From Limimaricola sp964022235 (GTDB lineage Bacteria > Pseudomonadota > Alphaproteobacteria > Rhodobacterales > Rhodobacteraceae), in the NCBI RefSeq assembly GCF_964022235.1, contig NZ_CAXHZL010000004.1, positions 1-64,000 of the forward strand: a DNA stretch of 64,000 bases, written 5' to 3'. The notes below the pieces were generated by a model. That model saw only the letters and a list, made by a program, of their open reading frames with translations, had not been told where the DNA came from and ran no database searches. Below, one piece after another: positions 8,714 to 17,000 of this stretch (the stretch's first letter is position 1; every line of letters starts with the position of its first letter). The position numbers and the translations under genes are program-made.

Positions 8714-8852
8714 AGGGAATGTCCTTTCCTCGTGTCGGGCCTTGCAGAGCACATCGCCGCGCCAGTGCCAAGTTCCCGCGCAGGAAGGCGCGGGCCATTG
8801 ACGGCGGGGGCACGGGATTGGCACAACCCGGCCAAACCTTAGGGAGTGCGGC

Positions 8853-10013
8853 ATGCGAAACTCAAGGCGCGGAGAGGTCGATCCCTTCATCGTGATGGAC
8901 GTGATGGAGGCGGCGCGGCAGGCCGAAGAGGCCGGGCGGCACATCATCCACATGGAGGTGGGCCAGCCCGGCACCGGTGCGCCGCGCGAGGCAGTCGAAA
9001 GGGTGGCGCGCGAAATGGCGGCCGGACCGATGGGCTACACGGTCGCGCTCGGCCTGCCGGAGCTGCGCGCACGCATCGCGCGACACTACGGCGATTGGTA
9101 CGGCGTCGATCTCGATCCTGCGCGTGTCGTGGTGACGGCGGGGGCTTCGGGGGCGTTCCTGCTGAGCTTTACCCAGCTCTTCGACACCGGCGCACGGGTG
9201 GGCCTCGGTGCGCCCTGCTACCCGTCCTACCGGCAGATCCTCAAGGCGCTCGACATGGCGCCGATCGACATGCCCACGACGCTGGCCAATCGGATGCAGC
9301 CCGTGCCTGCCGATGTCGAAGCCCATGCGCTCGACGGCCTGGTGCTGGCCTCGCCCTCGAACCCGGCGGGCACGATGCTCGACCGCGCCGGGCTCGCCGC
9401 GCTGGCCGAGGCCTGTGCCGCGCGCGACGCGGCGCTGATCTCCGACGAGATCTATCATGGCATCGGCGGGCGCGGCGCCTCGGCGCTCGAAGTCACCGAC
9501 GAAACCCATGTGATCGGCTCTTTCTCCAAGTATTTCTCGATGACCGGCTGGCGCGTCGGCTGGCTTATCGTGCCGCCCGAGCACGTGCGCGGCATCGAGA
9601 GGATCGCGCAGAACATGTTCATCTGCACCTCGCACGCCTCTCAACGGCTGGCGCTGCACGCGATGGATTGCACGGAGGAACTCGAAGCCAATACCGCCGT
9701 CTATGCCGCCAACCGCGCGCTGATGCTGGAGCGGCTGCCGCAGGCGGGCTTCACGCGCTTTGCGCCGCCCGACGGGGCCTTCTATGTCTATGCCGATGTC
9801 TCGGCCTTCACCGATGACAGCCGCGCTTTTGCCGCCGAGATCCTCGCAGAGGCGGGCGTCGCGGTGACGCCAGGTCTCGATTTCGATCCCGCCGACGGGC
9901 ATCGCTGGATCCGCTTTTCCTATGCCCGCTCCACCGCCGACATCGAGGAAGGGCTGGAGCGTCTGGGGCGCTTCATGGCGGCACGCGGCCACGCAGAGCT
10001 CGGCGTGGCATGA
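8853..10013 (+). CDS. class I/II pyridoxal-phosphate aminotransferase
   Basis: The 386-residue fold-type I aminotransferase is cytoplasmic. It has the PLP-phosphate region VVVTAGASGAF (about 90-100), the Asn in SPSNPAGTML, Asp in LISDEIYHGI, the Schiff-base lysine in SFSKYFSMTGWRVGW (about 228), and the substrate-carboxylate Arg in WIRFSYARS near the C terminus. The exact amino donor is not readable. The ATG follows TTAGGGAGTGCGGC. It overlaps the amidase start by ATGA, implying co-translation with a cell-wall gene. Confidence 0.92.
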   Translation: MRNSRRGEVDPFIVMDVMEAARQAEEAGRHIIHMEVGQPGTGAPREAVERVAREMAAGPMGYTVALGLPELRARIARHYGDWYGVDLDPARVVVTAGASGAFLLSFTQLFDTGARVGLGAPCYPSYRQILKALDMAPIDMPTTLANRMQPVPADVEAHALDGLVLASPSNPAGTMLDRAGLAALAEACAARDAALISDEIYHGIGGRGASALEVTDETHVIGSFSKYFSMTGWRVGWLIVPPEHVRGIERIAQNMFICTSHASQRLALHAMDCTEELEANTAVYAANRALMLERLPQAGFTRFAPPDGAFYVYADVSAFTDDSRAFAAEILAEAGVAVTPGLDFDPADGHRWIRFSYARSTADIEEGLERLGRFMAARGHAELGVA

Positions 10014-11239
10014 GGCTTCGGCGTGTAGCCCGCGGCAGGCCGGGTCGGCACATCCGGGGCATGGCGGCGGGGCTTGCGCTGCTGTTGTCCGGGCCGCTTG
10101 CCGCGCAGGAGTTCAGCGGGCTGGCGCGATTCGACGCGAGCGAGAGCCGCGTGGCCGACACGCGCCGCGGCGTCGAGATTGACCTCGCACTCAGCCAGCC
10201 GGTGCCGTGGCGCGTCTTCACCCTCGACGCGCCGCGCCGCCTCGTGCTCGACTTTGGTGAAGTCGACTGGGCCGGGGCCGATGCCGCGGCCCTTCTGACG
10301 GGCGCGCGGGCGACGACCCTGCGGCTGGGGCGTGGCCGGCCCGGCTGGTCGCGTCTCGTGCTCGACCTCGCCGAACCGCTTGGGCTGACCAGCGCCGAGA
10401 TGCGCAGCACGGCCTCGGGGTCGGCACGCCTGCGGGTCGTGCTGGACCCGGTTACGGAGGAGGCGTTCGCCGCCGCCGCGAAATCCGCTGACCCGGCGGG
10501 CGAAACCCTGGCAGCGCCAGACATCAGCCCGCCCGGTCCTCTGGTCGTGGCGGTCGATCCCGGTCACGGCGGGGTCGATCCCGGCGCCATGCGCGAGGGG
10601 CTGATCGAGGCCGATGTCATGCTGCGTCTGGCGCGCGAGACGGTCGAGGCGATCAACCGCTCGGGCACCATGCGCGCCGTGCTGACCCGCGACAGCGATG
10701 CCTTCGTGCCGCTGGCCGAGCGCATGACCATCGCCCGCGCCGCCGGGGCGGGGCTGCTCTTGTCGCTGCACGCCGACGCGCTGGAAGAGGACGAGGCCTC
10801 TGGCGGCTCGGTCTATACGCTCTCGGACGAGGCGCAGGACGCCGCCTCGGGCCGCATGGTCGAGCGGCACCAGAGGGGCGACTTGCTCGCAGGGCTCGAT
10901 CTGAGCCGGCAGGATGACCGGGTCGCCACGGCGCTGATGGATCTGGTGCGGCTCGACACCGCGCCGCAGAGCGAGCGTCTGGCGCAGGCGCTGGTGGCCT
11001 CGCTGCGGCAGGCAGGCGCGCATCTGAACTCGCGACCGCGCCGCAGCGCACCGCTCGCCGTGCTCAACGCCGCCGATTTCCCCTCGGTGCTGGTCGAGGT
11101 GGGATTCCTGTCGAACGCGGGCGACCGCGCGCGGCTGTCTGATCCGGCGGGGCGGGCGCGCATCGTGTCGGGGCTGGTCGCGGGAATACAGGGCTGGGCC
11201 GCCGAGGAGGCCGCGCGCGCCCCGCTCAGGCGTCGCTGA
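10010..11239 (+). CDS. N-acetylmuramoyl-L-alanine amidase (AmiC-type)
   Basis: Periplasmic zinc amidase that cleaves the stem peptide from MurNAc, typically for daughter-cell separation. The protein has 409 residues: an N-terminal signal region (GMAAGLALLLSGPLAAQE), an AMIN domain (about 40-150; FTLDAPRRLVLDFGEVDW, LVLDLAEPL), then an Amidase_3 catalytic domain from about 180. Visible zinc/catalytic motifs are VDPGHGGVDPGAM (His, and following Glu in GLIEADVML), LLSLHADAL (His) and VLVEVGFLSN (catalytic Glu). The start ATG overlaps the aminotransferase stop. The AMIN plus Amidase_3 order matches AmiC/AmiB; the gene ends at a strong terminator. Confidence 0.92.
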   Translation: MRLRRVARGRPGRHIRGMAAGLALLLSGPLAAQEFSGLARFDASESRVADTRRGVEIDLALSQPVPWRVFTLDAPRRLVLDFGEVDWAGADAAALLTGARATTLRLGRGRPGWSRLVLDLAEPLGLTSAEMRSTASGSARLRVVLDPVTEEAFAAAAKSADPAGETLAAPDISPPGPLVVAVDPGHGGVDPGAMREGLIEADVMLRLARETVEAINRSGTMRAVLTRDSDAFVPLAERMTIARAAGAGLLLSLHADALEEDEASGGSVYTLSDEAQDAASGRMVERHQRGDLLAGLDLSRQDDRVATALMDLVRLDTAPQSERLAQALVASLRQAGAHLNSRPRRSAPLAVLNAADFPSVLVEVGFLSNAGDRARLSDPAGRARIVSGLVAGIQGWAAEEAARAPLRRR

Positions 11240-11258
11240 AAGACGGTGCTGAAACGCG

Positions 11259-11292
11259 AAAGGCCCGCGCCAACCAGCGCGGGCCTTTCTGT
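11259..11292. terminator. bidirectional terminator between amidase and methyltransferase genes
   Basis: AAAGGCCCGCGC (11259-11270) pairs perfectly with GCGCGGGCCTTT (11277-11288) around CAACCA. The flanking A- and T-runs allow it to work in both directions for the two convergent genes. Confidence 0.85.
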
Positions 11293-11311
11293 TTTGGCGC
11301 TCGCGCCCGGC

Positions 11312-11992
11312 TCAGCCCTTGCGCGCCGGCTTCGGGCCTTCCTCGCGCGGCAGGCCGTCGAAACGGGCAAGCCAGACCGAGTGCATGCCGCAATCGGGGT
11401 CTTCGGGGATGAAGGCCAGCGGCATGAAGCCGTGCATCTCCAGAAGGCCCTTGTAGGTCTTGGGGCTCAGGCTCTCGTGAAAGATCGGCTTGCCGGCGAC
11501 GTCGCCGATCGCCGTTCCCGCCGAGGGGCCGGAGGTGAACATCAAGGCGCAGCCGGGGGCGGCATGTTCGGCAAAGGTCGGGAACATAGACTGCTGATCG
11601 GGGCCCGACAGGTGAAAGAAGCTGTCCCAAGCGAGAATGGCGTCGAACTTCTCGGACAGGCGCAGACCGCGCATGTCGTGGTGAAAGGCCCGGGCGCGCG
11701 GCATGTTCCGCTGGAACATCTCGAGCATCACCCGCGAGGCGTCGACGCCGGTCACTTCGGCGCCGCGATCGGCGATGTACTGCGCGATCGGCGCGCCGGT
11801 GCCGCAGCCAAGGTCGAGCACCCGGCGGCGTCCGCCGTTGCGGGGGGCCGCAGCGAGCATCCGGTCGATCCAGCGCCGCTCCATGAGGCGACGATCACGC
11901 GCCTTGGCCCACTCGGGGCCAACGGCGTCATAGGTCGCGATCACGTCATCCGGCGTGGCGCGGCGGGGGGAGGGGGTTTCGGTTGCCATCAT
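11312..11992 (-). CDS. class I SAM-dependent methyltransferase
   Basis: The 226-residue Rossmann-fold methyltransferase shows motif I VLDLGCGTGAPIAQYIADRG (about 65-85), the acidic motif II in VTGVDASRVMLEMF, and motif IV-like FDAILAWDSFFHL. The substrate is unknown; DUF/UbiE-type small-molecule methyltransferases look similar. ATG at 11990-11992 was chosen because AAAAGGG lies about five bases upstream; the next codon is also ATG. It is convergent with the amidase gene and divergent from mrcA. Confidence 0.85.
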   Translation of the reverse strand: MMATETPSPRRATPDDVIATYDAVGPEWAKARDRRLMERRWIDRMLAAAPRNGGRRRVLDLGCGTGAPIAQYIADRGAEVTGVDASRVMLEMFQRNMPRARAFHHDMRGLRLSEKFDAILAWDSFFHLSGPDQQSMFPTFAEHAAPGCALMFTSGPSAGTAIGDVAGKPIFHESLSPKTYKGLLEMHGFMPLAFIPEDPDCGMHSVWLARFDGLPREEGPKPARKG

Positions 11993-12146
11993 GTACGCCC
12001 TTTTGGGTCCCAGCTGTCGAGAGCGCAATCCCCTCGCCAAAGAGTGACCCTGCTTTCAAGCGTTTTGCTGCCGATTTCAAGCCCTGCGCTTTTGACCCGG
12101 AGCAAGGCCTTGCCTATAAGCCACCAAGTCCTCCCGGAGAAATATC

Positions 12147-14669
12147 GTGCTGCGTTTCATAATGTCCTTCTTTGGCGGCATCTTCTCGATGCTCACCCTC
12201 GGCCTTGCCATGGGGGCGCTGACGCTGGGCGCGATCTTCTATGTCTATGGCCGCGACCTGCCCAGCTACGAGACGCTTGCGCAATACACGCCGCCGACGA
12301 TCAGCCGGGTCTATGACGGCGAGGGCAACATCCTCGACGAGTTCGCCTCCGAGCGGCGGCTGTTCACCCCCGCCGAGGAAATCCCCGATCTGGTCAAGCA
12401 TGCCTTCGTCTCGGCCGAGGATCAGAATTTCTACGTGCATTCGGGCTTCGACCTGAAGGGCATCGCCGCCGCCGGGGTCGAGGCGGTGCGCTCGCGCGGC
12501 GCCGACATCCGCGGTGCTTCGACCATCACCCAGCAGGTGATGAAGAACTTCCTGCTCGACGGCTCGCGCACGCTCGAGCGCAAGATCAAGGAATTGATCC
12601 TCGCCGTGCGCATCGAAGGCGCGATGGACAAGGAGCGGATCCTCGAGCTGTATCTCAACGAGATCTTCCTCGGTCAGAACTCCTACGGCGTCACCGCTGC
12701 AGCCCAGACCTATTTCAACAAGCCACTCGCGCAGCTCGAGCCGGGCGAGGCCGCTTATCTCGCCGCCCTGGCGCAGCGGCCTGGCAACCTGCACCCGGTG
12801 CGCCAGTACGCCGATGCGGTGAACCGCCGCAACTACGTGCTGCGCCGCATGTGGGAGGATGGCTACATCGACGAGGCCGCCTATCAGCGCGACCGGGGCC
12901 GCACCCTCGACACGGTGCAGTCGGGCGATATGGAAAGTTTCCGCGCCGCCCTGCCGCCGCGCGATTATTTCACCGACGAGGTGCGTCGCCAGCTCTCCGC
13001 CGAGTTTGGCGAGGACGAATTCTTTGGTGGGGGCCTCTCGATTCGCGCCACCCTCGACAAGGAGCTGCAGATCGAGGCGGCGCACGCGCTGCAGCGCGCG
13101 CTCGAGCAGTACGATCGGGGACTGGGTCGCTGGCGCGGCACCGGCAAGACCATTCCCGTCGAGACGCTGGGCGACGAGATCGCGTGGCGCAAGGCGCTGT
13201 CGGAGGTCGACGTGCCGCGCGACGTGACGCTGGAGAGCCCGTGGTACCCGGCGGTGGTCATAGAGGTGGGCGACAGCCAGATGCGTCTCGGTATCGAGGG
13301 CCTCGCCGACGACGGCTCCGAGCCGCATGTGGTGCCGCGCGACGATATCTCTTGGATGCAGGGCGGCTTTGCCGACAACTTCGCGCCTGGCGACGTGGTG
13401 CTGGTGCGCCGTATGATCACCGACGATAGCGGCGACTTCATCCGCTGGACGCTGCGCCAGACGCCTCGGGTGCAGGGCGGCTTCATGGCGATGGACGTCA
13501 ACACCGGCCGCGTGCTGGCGATGCAGGGTGGCTTTTCGTATCAGGACAGCGTGTTCAACCGCGCCACGCAGGCGATGCGACAGCCCGGCTCGTCCTTCAA
13601 ACCCTTCGTCTATGCCACGGCGCTCGACAGCGGCTACACCCCCGCCACGATCATCGTGGACGCCCCGATCGAGATCAACACGCCCCAAGGCATGTGGCGG
13701 CCGCAGAACGCATCGAACAAGTTCTACGGGCCGACGCCGCTCAGGACCGGCATCGAACAGTCACGCAACATCATGACAATCCGCCTCGCGCAGGAGGTCG
13801 GCATGGACACCATCGCCGACTACGCCGAAAAGTTCGGCGTCTACGAGGATCTCGGCCCCTACCTGTCGAACGCGCTGGGTGCGCAGGAGACGACGCTGTT
13901 CAAGATGGTCGCGGCCTACGCCATGTTCGCCAACGGCGGCGAGCGGGTGGAACCGACGCTGGTGGACCGCGTACAGGATCGCTATGGCAACACCGTCTAC
14001 CGCCATGATCAGCGCAACTGCGTCGATTGCGGTCTCGCGGCCCTGCCCACGGGCGAGGCGCCGACGATCCAGTCGAACCGCGAGCGGATCATGAACGCCG
14101 TCACCGCCTATCAGCTCACCTCGATGATGGAAGGCGTGGTCAAGCGCGGCACTGCGCGCGGCGTCAACCTGCCGGTGCCGATCGCGGGCAAGACCGGCAC
14201 CACCAACGACGCCAAGGACGTGTGGTTCGTCGGCTTTTCGTCCAACATCGTCGCCGGCTGCTACATCGGTTACGACAACCCGCGCTCTTTGGGATCGGGC
14301 GCCTCTGGCGGCGGCATCTGTGGCCCGGTGTTCGAAAGCTTCATGAGCACCGCGATCAAGCGGTTTGGCGGCACCGAGTTCCCGGTGCCCGACGAGTGCC
14401 AGTTCATCAAGATCGACCGGTTCTCGGGCGCGCGCTTGCCCGACGGCGCTGCGGGCGACAACGTGATCTCCGAATGCTTCCGCATCGGTGAAGAGCCGCT
14501 CTTCGGCGTGGCCTTCGACGGCGGCTTCAAGATGTCGGGCGATCTGCCGCTCTACGAGGAGGCGGGCGGCAACAAGCCCGCCAAGAAGGTCACGACCTCG
14601 ACCGGCAACACCGCCACGGTCGGCCCCAAGGCGAGCTTCGGCACGCTGTCCTCGGGCGGTCTTTACTAG
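12147..14669 (+). CDS. mrcA: penicillin-binding protein 1A (bifunctional transglycosylase/transpeptidase)
   Basis: Class A PBP that polymerises lipid II and crosslinks peptidoglycan, anchored by one N-terminal helix (about 10-35). The protein has 840 residues. The GT51 domain (about 50-225) has the catalytic Glu in EDQNFYVHSGFD and RGASTITQQVMKN. An OB-like linker follows, then the transpeptidase domain with the SxxK serine in QPGSSFKPFVYA, SRN in GIEQSRNIMT and KTGTT in IAGKTGTTND. The start is a GTG preceded by CCCGGAGAAATATC. It lies upstream of prfB with a 96-base gap, a frequent alphaproteobacterial neighbourhood. Confidence 0.97.
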   Translation: MLRFIMSFFGGIFSMLTLGLAMGALTLGAIFYVYGRDLPSYETLAQYTPPTISRVYDGEGNILDEFASERRLFTPAEEIPDLVKHAFVSAEDQNFYVHSGFDLKGIAAAGVEAVRSRGADIRGASTITQQVMKNFLLDGSRTLERKIKELILAVRIEGAMDKERILELYLNEIFLGQNSYGVTAAAQTYFNKPLAQLEPGEAAYLAALAQRPGNLHPVRQYADAVNRRNYVLRRMWEDGYIDEAAYQRDRGRTLDTVQSGDMESFRAALPPRDYFTDEVRRQLSAEFGEDEFFGGGLSIRATLDKELQIEAAHALQRALEQYDRGLGRWRGTGKTIPVETLGDEIAWRKALSEVDVPRDVTLESPWYPAVVIEVGDSQMRLGIEGLADDGSEPHVVPRDDISWMQGGFADNFAPGDVVLVRRMITDDSGDFIRWTLRQTPRVQGGFMAMDVNTGRVLAMQGGFSYQDSVFNRATQAMRQPGSSFKPFVYATALDSGYTPATIIVDAPIEINTPQGMWRPQNASNKFYGPTPLRTGIEQSRNIMTIRLAQEVGMDTIADYAEKFGVYEDLGPYLSNALGAQETTLFKMVAAYAMFANGGERVEPTLVDRVQDRYGNTVYRHDQRNCVDCGLAALPTGEAPTIQSNRERIMNAVTAYQLTSMMEGVVKRGTARGVNLPVPIAGKTGTTNDAKDVWFVGFSSNIVAGCYIGYDNPRSLGSGASGGGICGPVFESFMSTAIKRFGGTEFPVPDECQFIKIDRFSGARLPDGAAGDNVISECFRIGEEPLFGVAFDGGFKMSGDLPLYEEAGGNKPAKKVTTSTGNTATVGPKASFGTLSSGGLY

Positions 14670-14765
14670 GGCGGCCCGCCTCGCGTGCCTCGCTTGCCGG
14701 GGCGCGCGGAGCGCGCTATCACGCCCCACAATTCCAAGCCCACAACTCCTAGCGAGGGACCGATC

Positions 14766-15890
14766 ATGCGCGCAGAGACGCAAGCCAACATCGCCGCCAT
14801 CGAGAAGTCGCTCGGGCTGCTGGCCAAGCGCATGGACCGCGAGACCGCAGCGCACCGGCTCGAAGAGTTCGATGCGCGGGTCGAGGATCCGACGCTGTGG
14901 GACGACCCCGCCGCCGCACAGAAGCTGATGCGCGAGCGTCAGGAACTGCTCGACAAGATCGGCACCTACGACCAGATCAGCCAAGGTCTGCGCGACAACG
15001 TCGAGCTGATCGAAATGGGCGAGATGGAGGGCGATGACGAGATCGTCGCCGAGGCCGAGGCCGCGCTCAAGGCTCTGCGCCAATCGGCGGGGGCCAAGGA
15101 ACTCGAGGCATTGCTCGATGGCGAGGCCGATGGCAACGACACCTTCCTCGAGATCAACGCGGGCGCCGGCGGCACCGAGGCCTGCGACTGGGCCGCGATG
15201 CTGCAGCGGATGTTCGTGCGCTGGGCCGAGAAGAAGGGCTACGAGGTCGAGATGCAGTCCGAGGAAGCCGGGGCCGAGGCGGGCACGAAATCGGTCGCCT
15301 ACAAGATCTCGGGCCCCAACGCCTATGGCTGGCTCAAGTCGGAATCTGGCGTCCACCGCCTCGTGCGGATCTCGCCCTTTGGCAAGGGCACGCGCGAGAC
15401 CTCCTTTGCCTCGGTCTGGGTCTACCCGGTGGTCGACGACAACATCGACATCGAGGTGAACCCCTCGGACATCCGCGTCGACACCTACCGCTCCTCGGGC
15501 GCGGGCGGCCAGCACGTGAACACCACCGACTCGGCGGTGCGGATCACCCACATGCCGACCGGCATCGTCGTGACCTCCTCCGAAAAGTCGCAGCACCAGA
15601 ACCGCGACATCGCCATGAAGGCGCTGAAATCGCGGCTCTACCAGATGGAACTCGATCGCCGGAACGCCGCGATCAACGAGGCGCATGAGGCCAAGGGCGA
15701 CGCGGGCTGGGGCAACCAGATCCGCTCCTACGTGCTGCAACCCTACCAGATGGTGAAGGACCTGCGCACCGGCTACGAGACCTCCGACACTCAAGGCGTG
15801 CTCGACGGCGATCTCGACGGCTTCATGGCTGCCACCTTGGCCGGACAGGTTTCGGGCAAGAGCCGCGCCGAGGCGACTGCCGAAGACTGA
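14766..15890 (+). CDS. prfB: peptide chain release factor 2
   Basis: RF2 recognises UGA and UAA and triggers peptidyl-tRNA hydrolysis. The 374-residue frame runs without interruption from ATG at 14766 (GCGAGGGACCGATC upstream). It includes the SSGAGGQHVNTTDSAVR catalytic GGQ loop and the RNA-contacting C-terminal region. In Escherichia coli and many bacteria prfB needs a +1 frameshift at an internal UGA around codon 26; here the aligned region (LGLLAKRMDRETAAHRLEEF) is in one frame, so the autoregulatory frameshift is absent. A terminator follows. Confidence 0.96.
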   Translation: MRAETQANIAAIEKSLGLLAKRMDRETAAHRLEEFDARVEDPTLWDDPAAAQKLMRERQELLDKIGTYDQISQGLRDNVELIEMGEMEGDDEIVAEAEAALKALRQSAGAKELEALLDGEADGNDTFLEINAGAGGTEACDWAAMLQRMFVRWAEKKGYEVEMQSEEAGAEAGTKSVAYKISGPNAYGWLKSESGVHRLVRISPFGKGTRETSFASVWVYPVVDDNIDIEVNPSDIRVDTYRSSGAGGQHVNTTDSAVRITHMPTGIVVTSSEKSQHQNRDIAMKALKSRLYQMELDRRNAAINEAHEAKGDAGWGNQIRSYVLQPYQMVKDLRTGYETSDTQGVLDGDLDGFMAATLAGQVSGKSRAEATAED

Positions 15891-15916
15891 TCACGCGATC
15901 CCGCTTGGCGGAGGGG

Positions 15917-15939
15917 AAGGGGCCTGCGGGCCCCTTTTT
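15917..15939 (+). terminator. rho-independent terminator after prfB
   Basis: AAGGGGCC (15917-15924) pairs with GGCCCCTT around a TGCG loop, followed by a T-run (to 15939). Confidence 0.85.
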
Positions 15940-16010
15940 CGTATCTGGTGGCCAGCGGCATGGGCTGGACCTCGCCGTCTGTGACCGCCAAGCTGCGTGG
16001 CAGGAACAGC

Positions 16011-16409
16011 ATGCAAGCGGGGACAGGGCCCATGCGGGATTTCGTGATCTGGCAACGGGTCGAGGGGGCGTTGGTTCTGGTGGCTGCGCTATGGATCTAC
16101 CTGATCATCGACGGTGGCTTCCCGATCTGGGCCGCCATTGCGCTGTTCTTCGCACCCGACATCGGTTTCGCCGCATATCTCTTAGGGCCGCGCTGGGGTG
16201 CCGTGGGCTACAACCTCGTGCATCTCTATGGCTTTGGCCTGGTACTGCTCGCCTTGGGTCTGGGTTTGGGAATACCGCTTTGGGCGGCGCTGGGGGCGCT
16301 CTGGCTCGGACATGCAGGGTTCGACCGGATGCTGGGCTACGGGCTGAAGTCGCGCGCGGGGTTCACCGACACGCATCTGGGCACGATTGGCCCCCGGGCG
16401 CGCGGCTAG
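16011..16409 (+). CDS. DUF4260-like small membrane protein
   Basis: The 132-residue protein is mostly hydrophobic, with about four membrane segments. It has the sequence LVLVAALWIYLIIDGGFPIWAA-like start, APDIGFAAYLLGPRWGAVGYNLVH in the middle, and the C-terminal GHAGFDRMLGYGLKSRAGFTDTHLG. The last motif and overall order are what I associate with DUF4260, a family without assigned function. The ATG at 16011 has AGGAACAGC upstream; the ATG at 16032 (seven residues shorter) is an equally possible start. It is monocistronic, between the prfB terminator and the convergent bactofilin terminator. Confidence 0.75.
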   Translation: MQAGTGPMRDFVIWQRVEGALVLVAALWIYLIIDGGFPIWAAIALFFAPDIGFAAYLLGPRWGAVGYNLVHLYGFGLVLLALGLGLGIPLWAALGALWLGHAGFDRMLGYGLKSRAGFTDTHLGTIGPRARG

Positions 16410-16433
16410 GGGCGGCCTTAAGGCCATACATGC

Positions 16434-16465
16434 AAAAGGGGCGCTCCGGTTTCCCGAAGCGTCCC
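16434..16465 (-). terminator. terminator after the M23-bactofilin operon
   Basis: Read on the minus strand, GGGACGCT pairs with AGCGCCCC with one mismatch, extended by inner CGG/CCG pairing, and is followed by TTTT (16434-16437). Confidence 0.65.
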
Positions 16466-16490
16466 GATCCGTGCAATCCCGTGACTGGCG

Positions 16491-17000
16491 TCAGTCGTGG
16501 CCGCCTTCGGCCGCCGACGGCTTGGGCAGCGGCTTCGGCGCGCCGGTGGTGTTCAGTGGGTCTTCCTGACGCTGCACCGAGCCTTCGAAATGCGCACCGC
16601 TCTCGATCGCGATGGTCTTGTGGATGATGTCGCCTTCGACACGGGCGGTCGAGGTGAGGCGGACCTTGAGGCCGCGCACCCGGCCGACGATGCGGCCGTT
16701 GATGACGACGTCGTCCGCAACCAGCTCACCGCGCACGGTGGCGCCTTCGCCGACGGTCAAGAGATGCGCGCGGATGTCGCCCTCGATCTGGCCCTCGACC
16801 TGGATGTCGCCGGTGGTCTTGACGTTGCCCTTGATGTGCAGGTCGGCCGACAGCACCGATGCCGGCGGCTTGGCCTTGGGGGCGGCAGGGCGGTAGTCCT
16901 GCGATCCTTGCGGCTGCGCGGGCTTGGTCGTTGCGTCCATGGTGGGCGTCCCTTCGGCTGTCCTGGGTCCGGGCTCGTTGATTTTGCTCTTAGAAAACAT
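16491..17000 (-). CDS. bactofilin (polymer-forming cytoskeletal protein)
   Basis: The 169-residue protein has a central beta-helical bactofilin domain (about 50-150), built of short hydrophobic repeats (VLSADLHIKGNVKTTGDIQV, GEGATVRGELVADDVVINGR) between a Pro-rich N-terminal tail and a short C-terminal tail. Bactofilins polymerise without nucleotide and localise cell-wall enzymes. It overlaps the 3' end of the upstream M23 peptidase gene by 11 bases, so the two are surely co-expressed. An internal ATG at 16940 with AAGGGA upstream could give a 149-residue form lacking the tail; the longer start is preferred because its MFSKSKI N terminus resembles bactofilins of related bacteria (from memory). 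Confidence 0.92.
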   Translation of the reverse strand: MFSKSKINEPGPRTAEGTPTMDATTKPAQPQGSQDYRPAAPKAKPPASVLSADLHIKGNVKTTGDIQVEGQIEGDIRAHLLTVGEGATVRGELVADDVVINGRIVGRVRGLKVRLTSTARVEGDIIHKTIAIESGAHFEGSVQRQEDPLNTTGAPKPLPKPSAAEGGHD

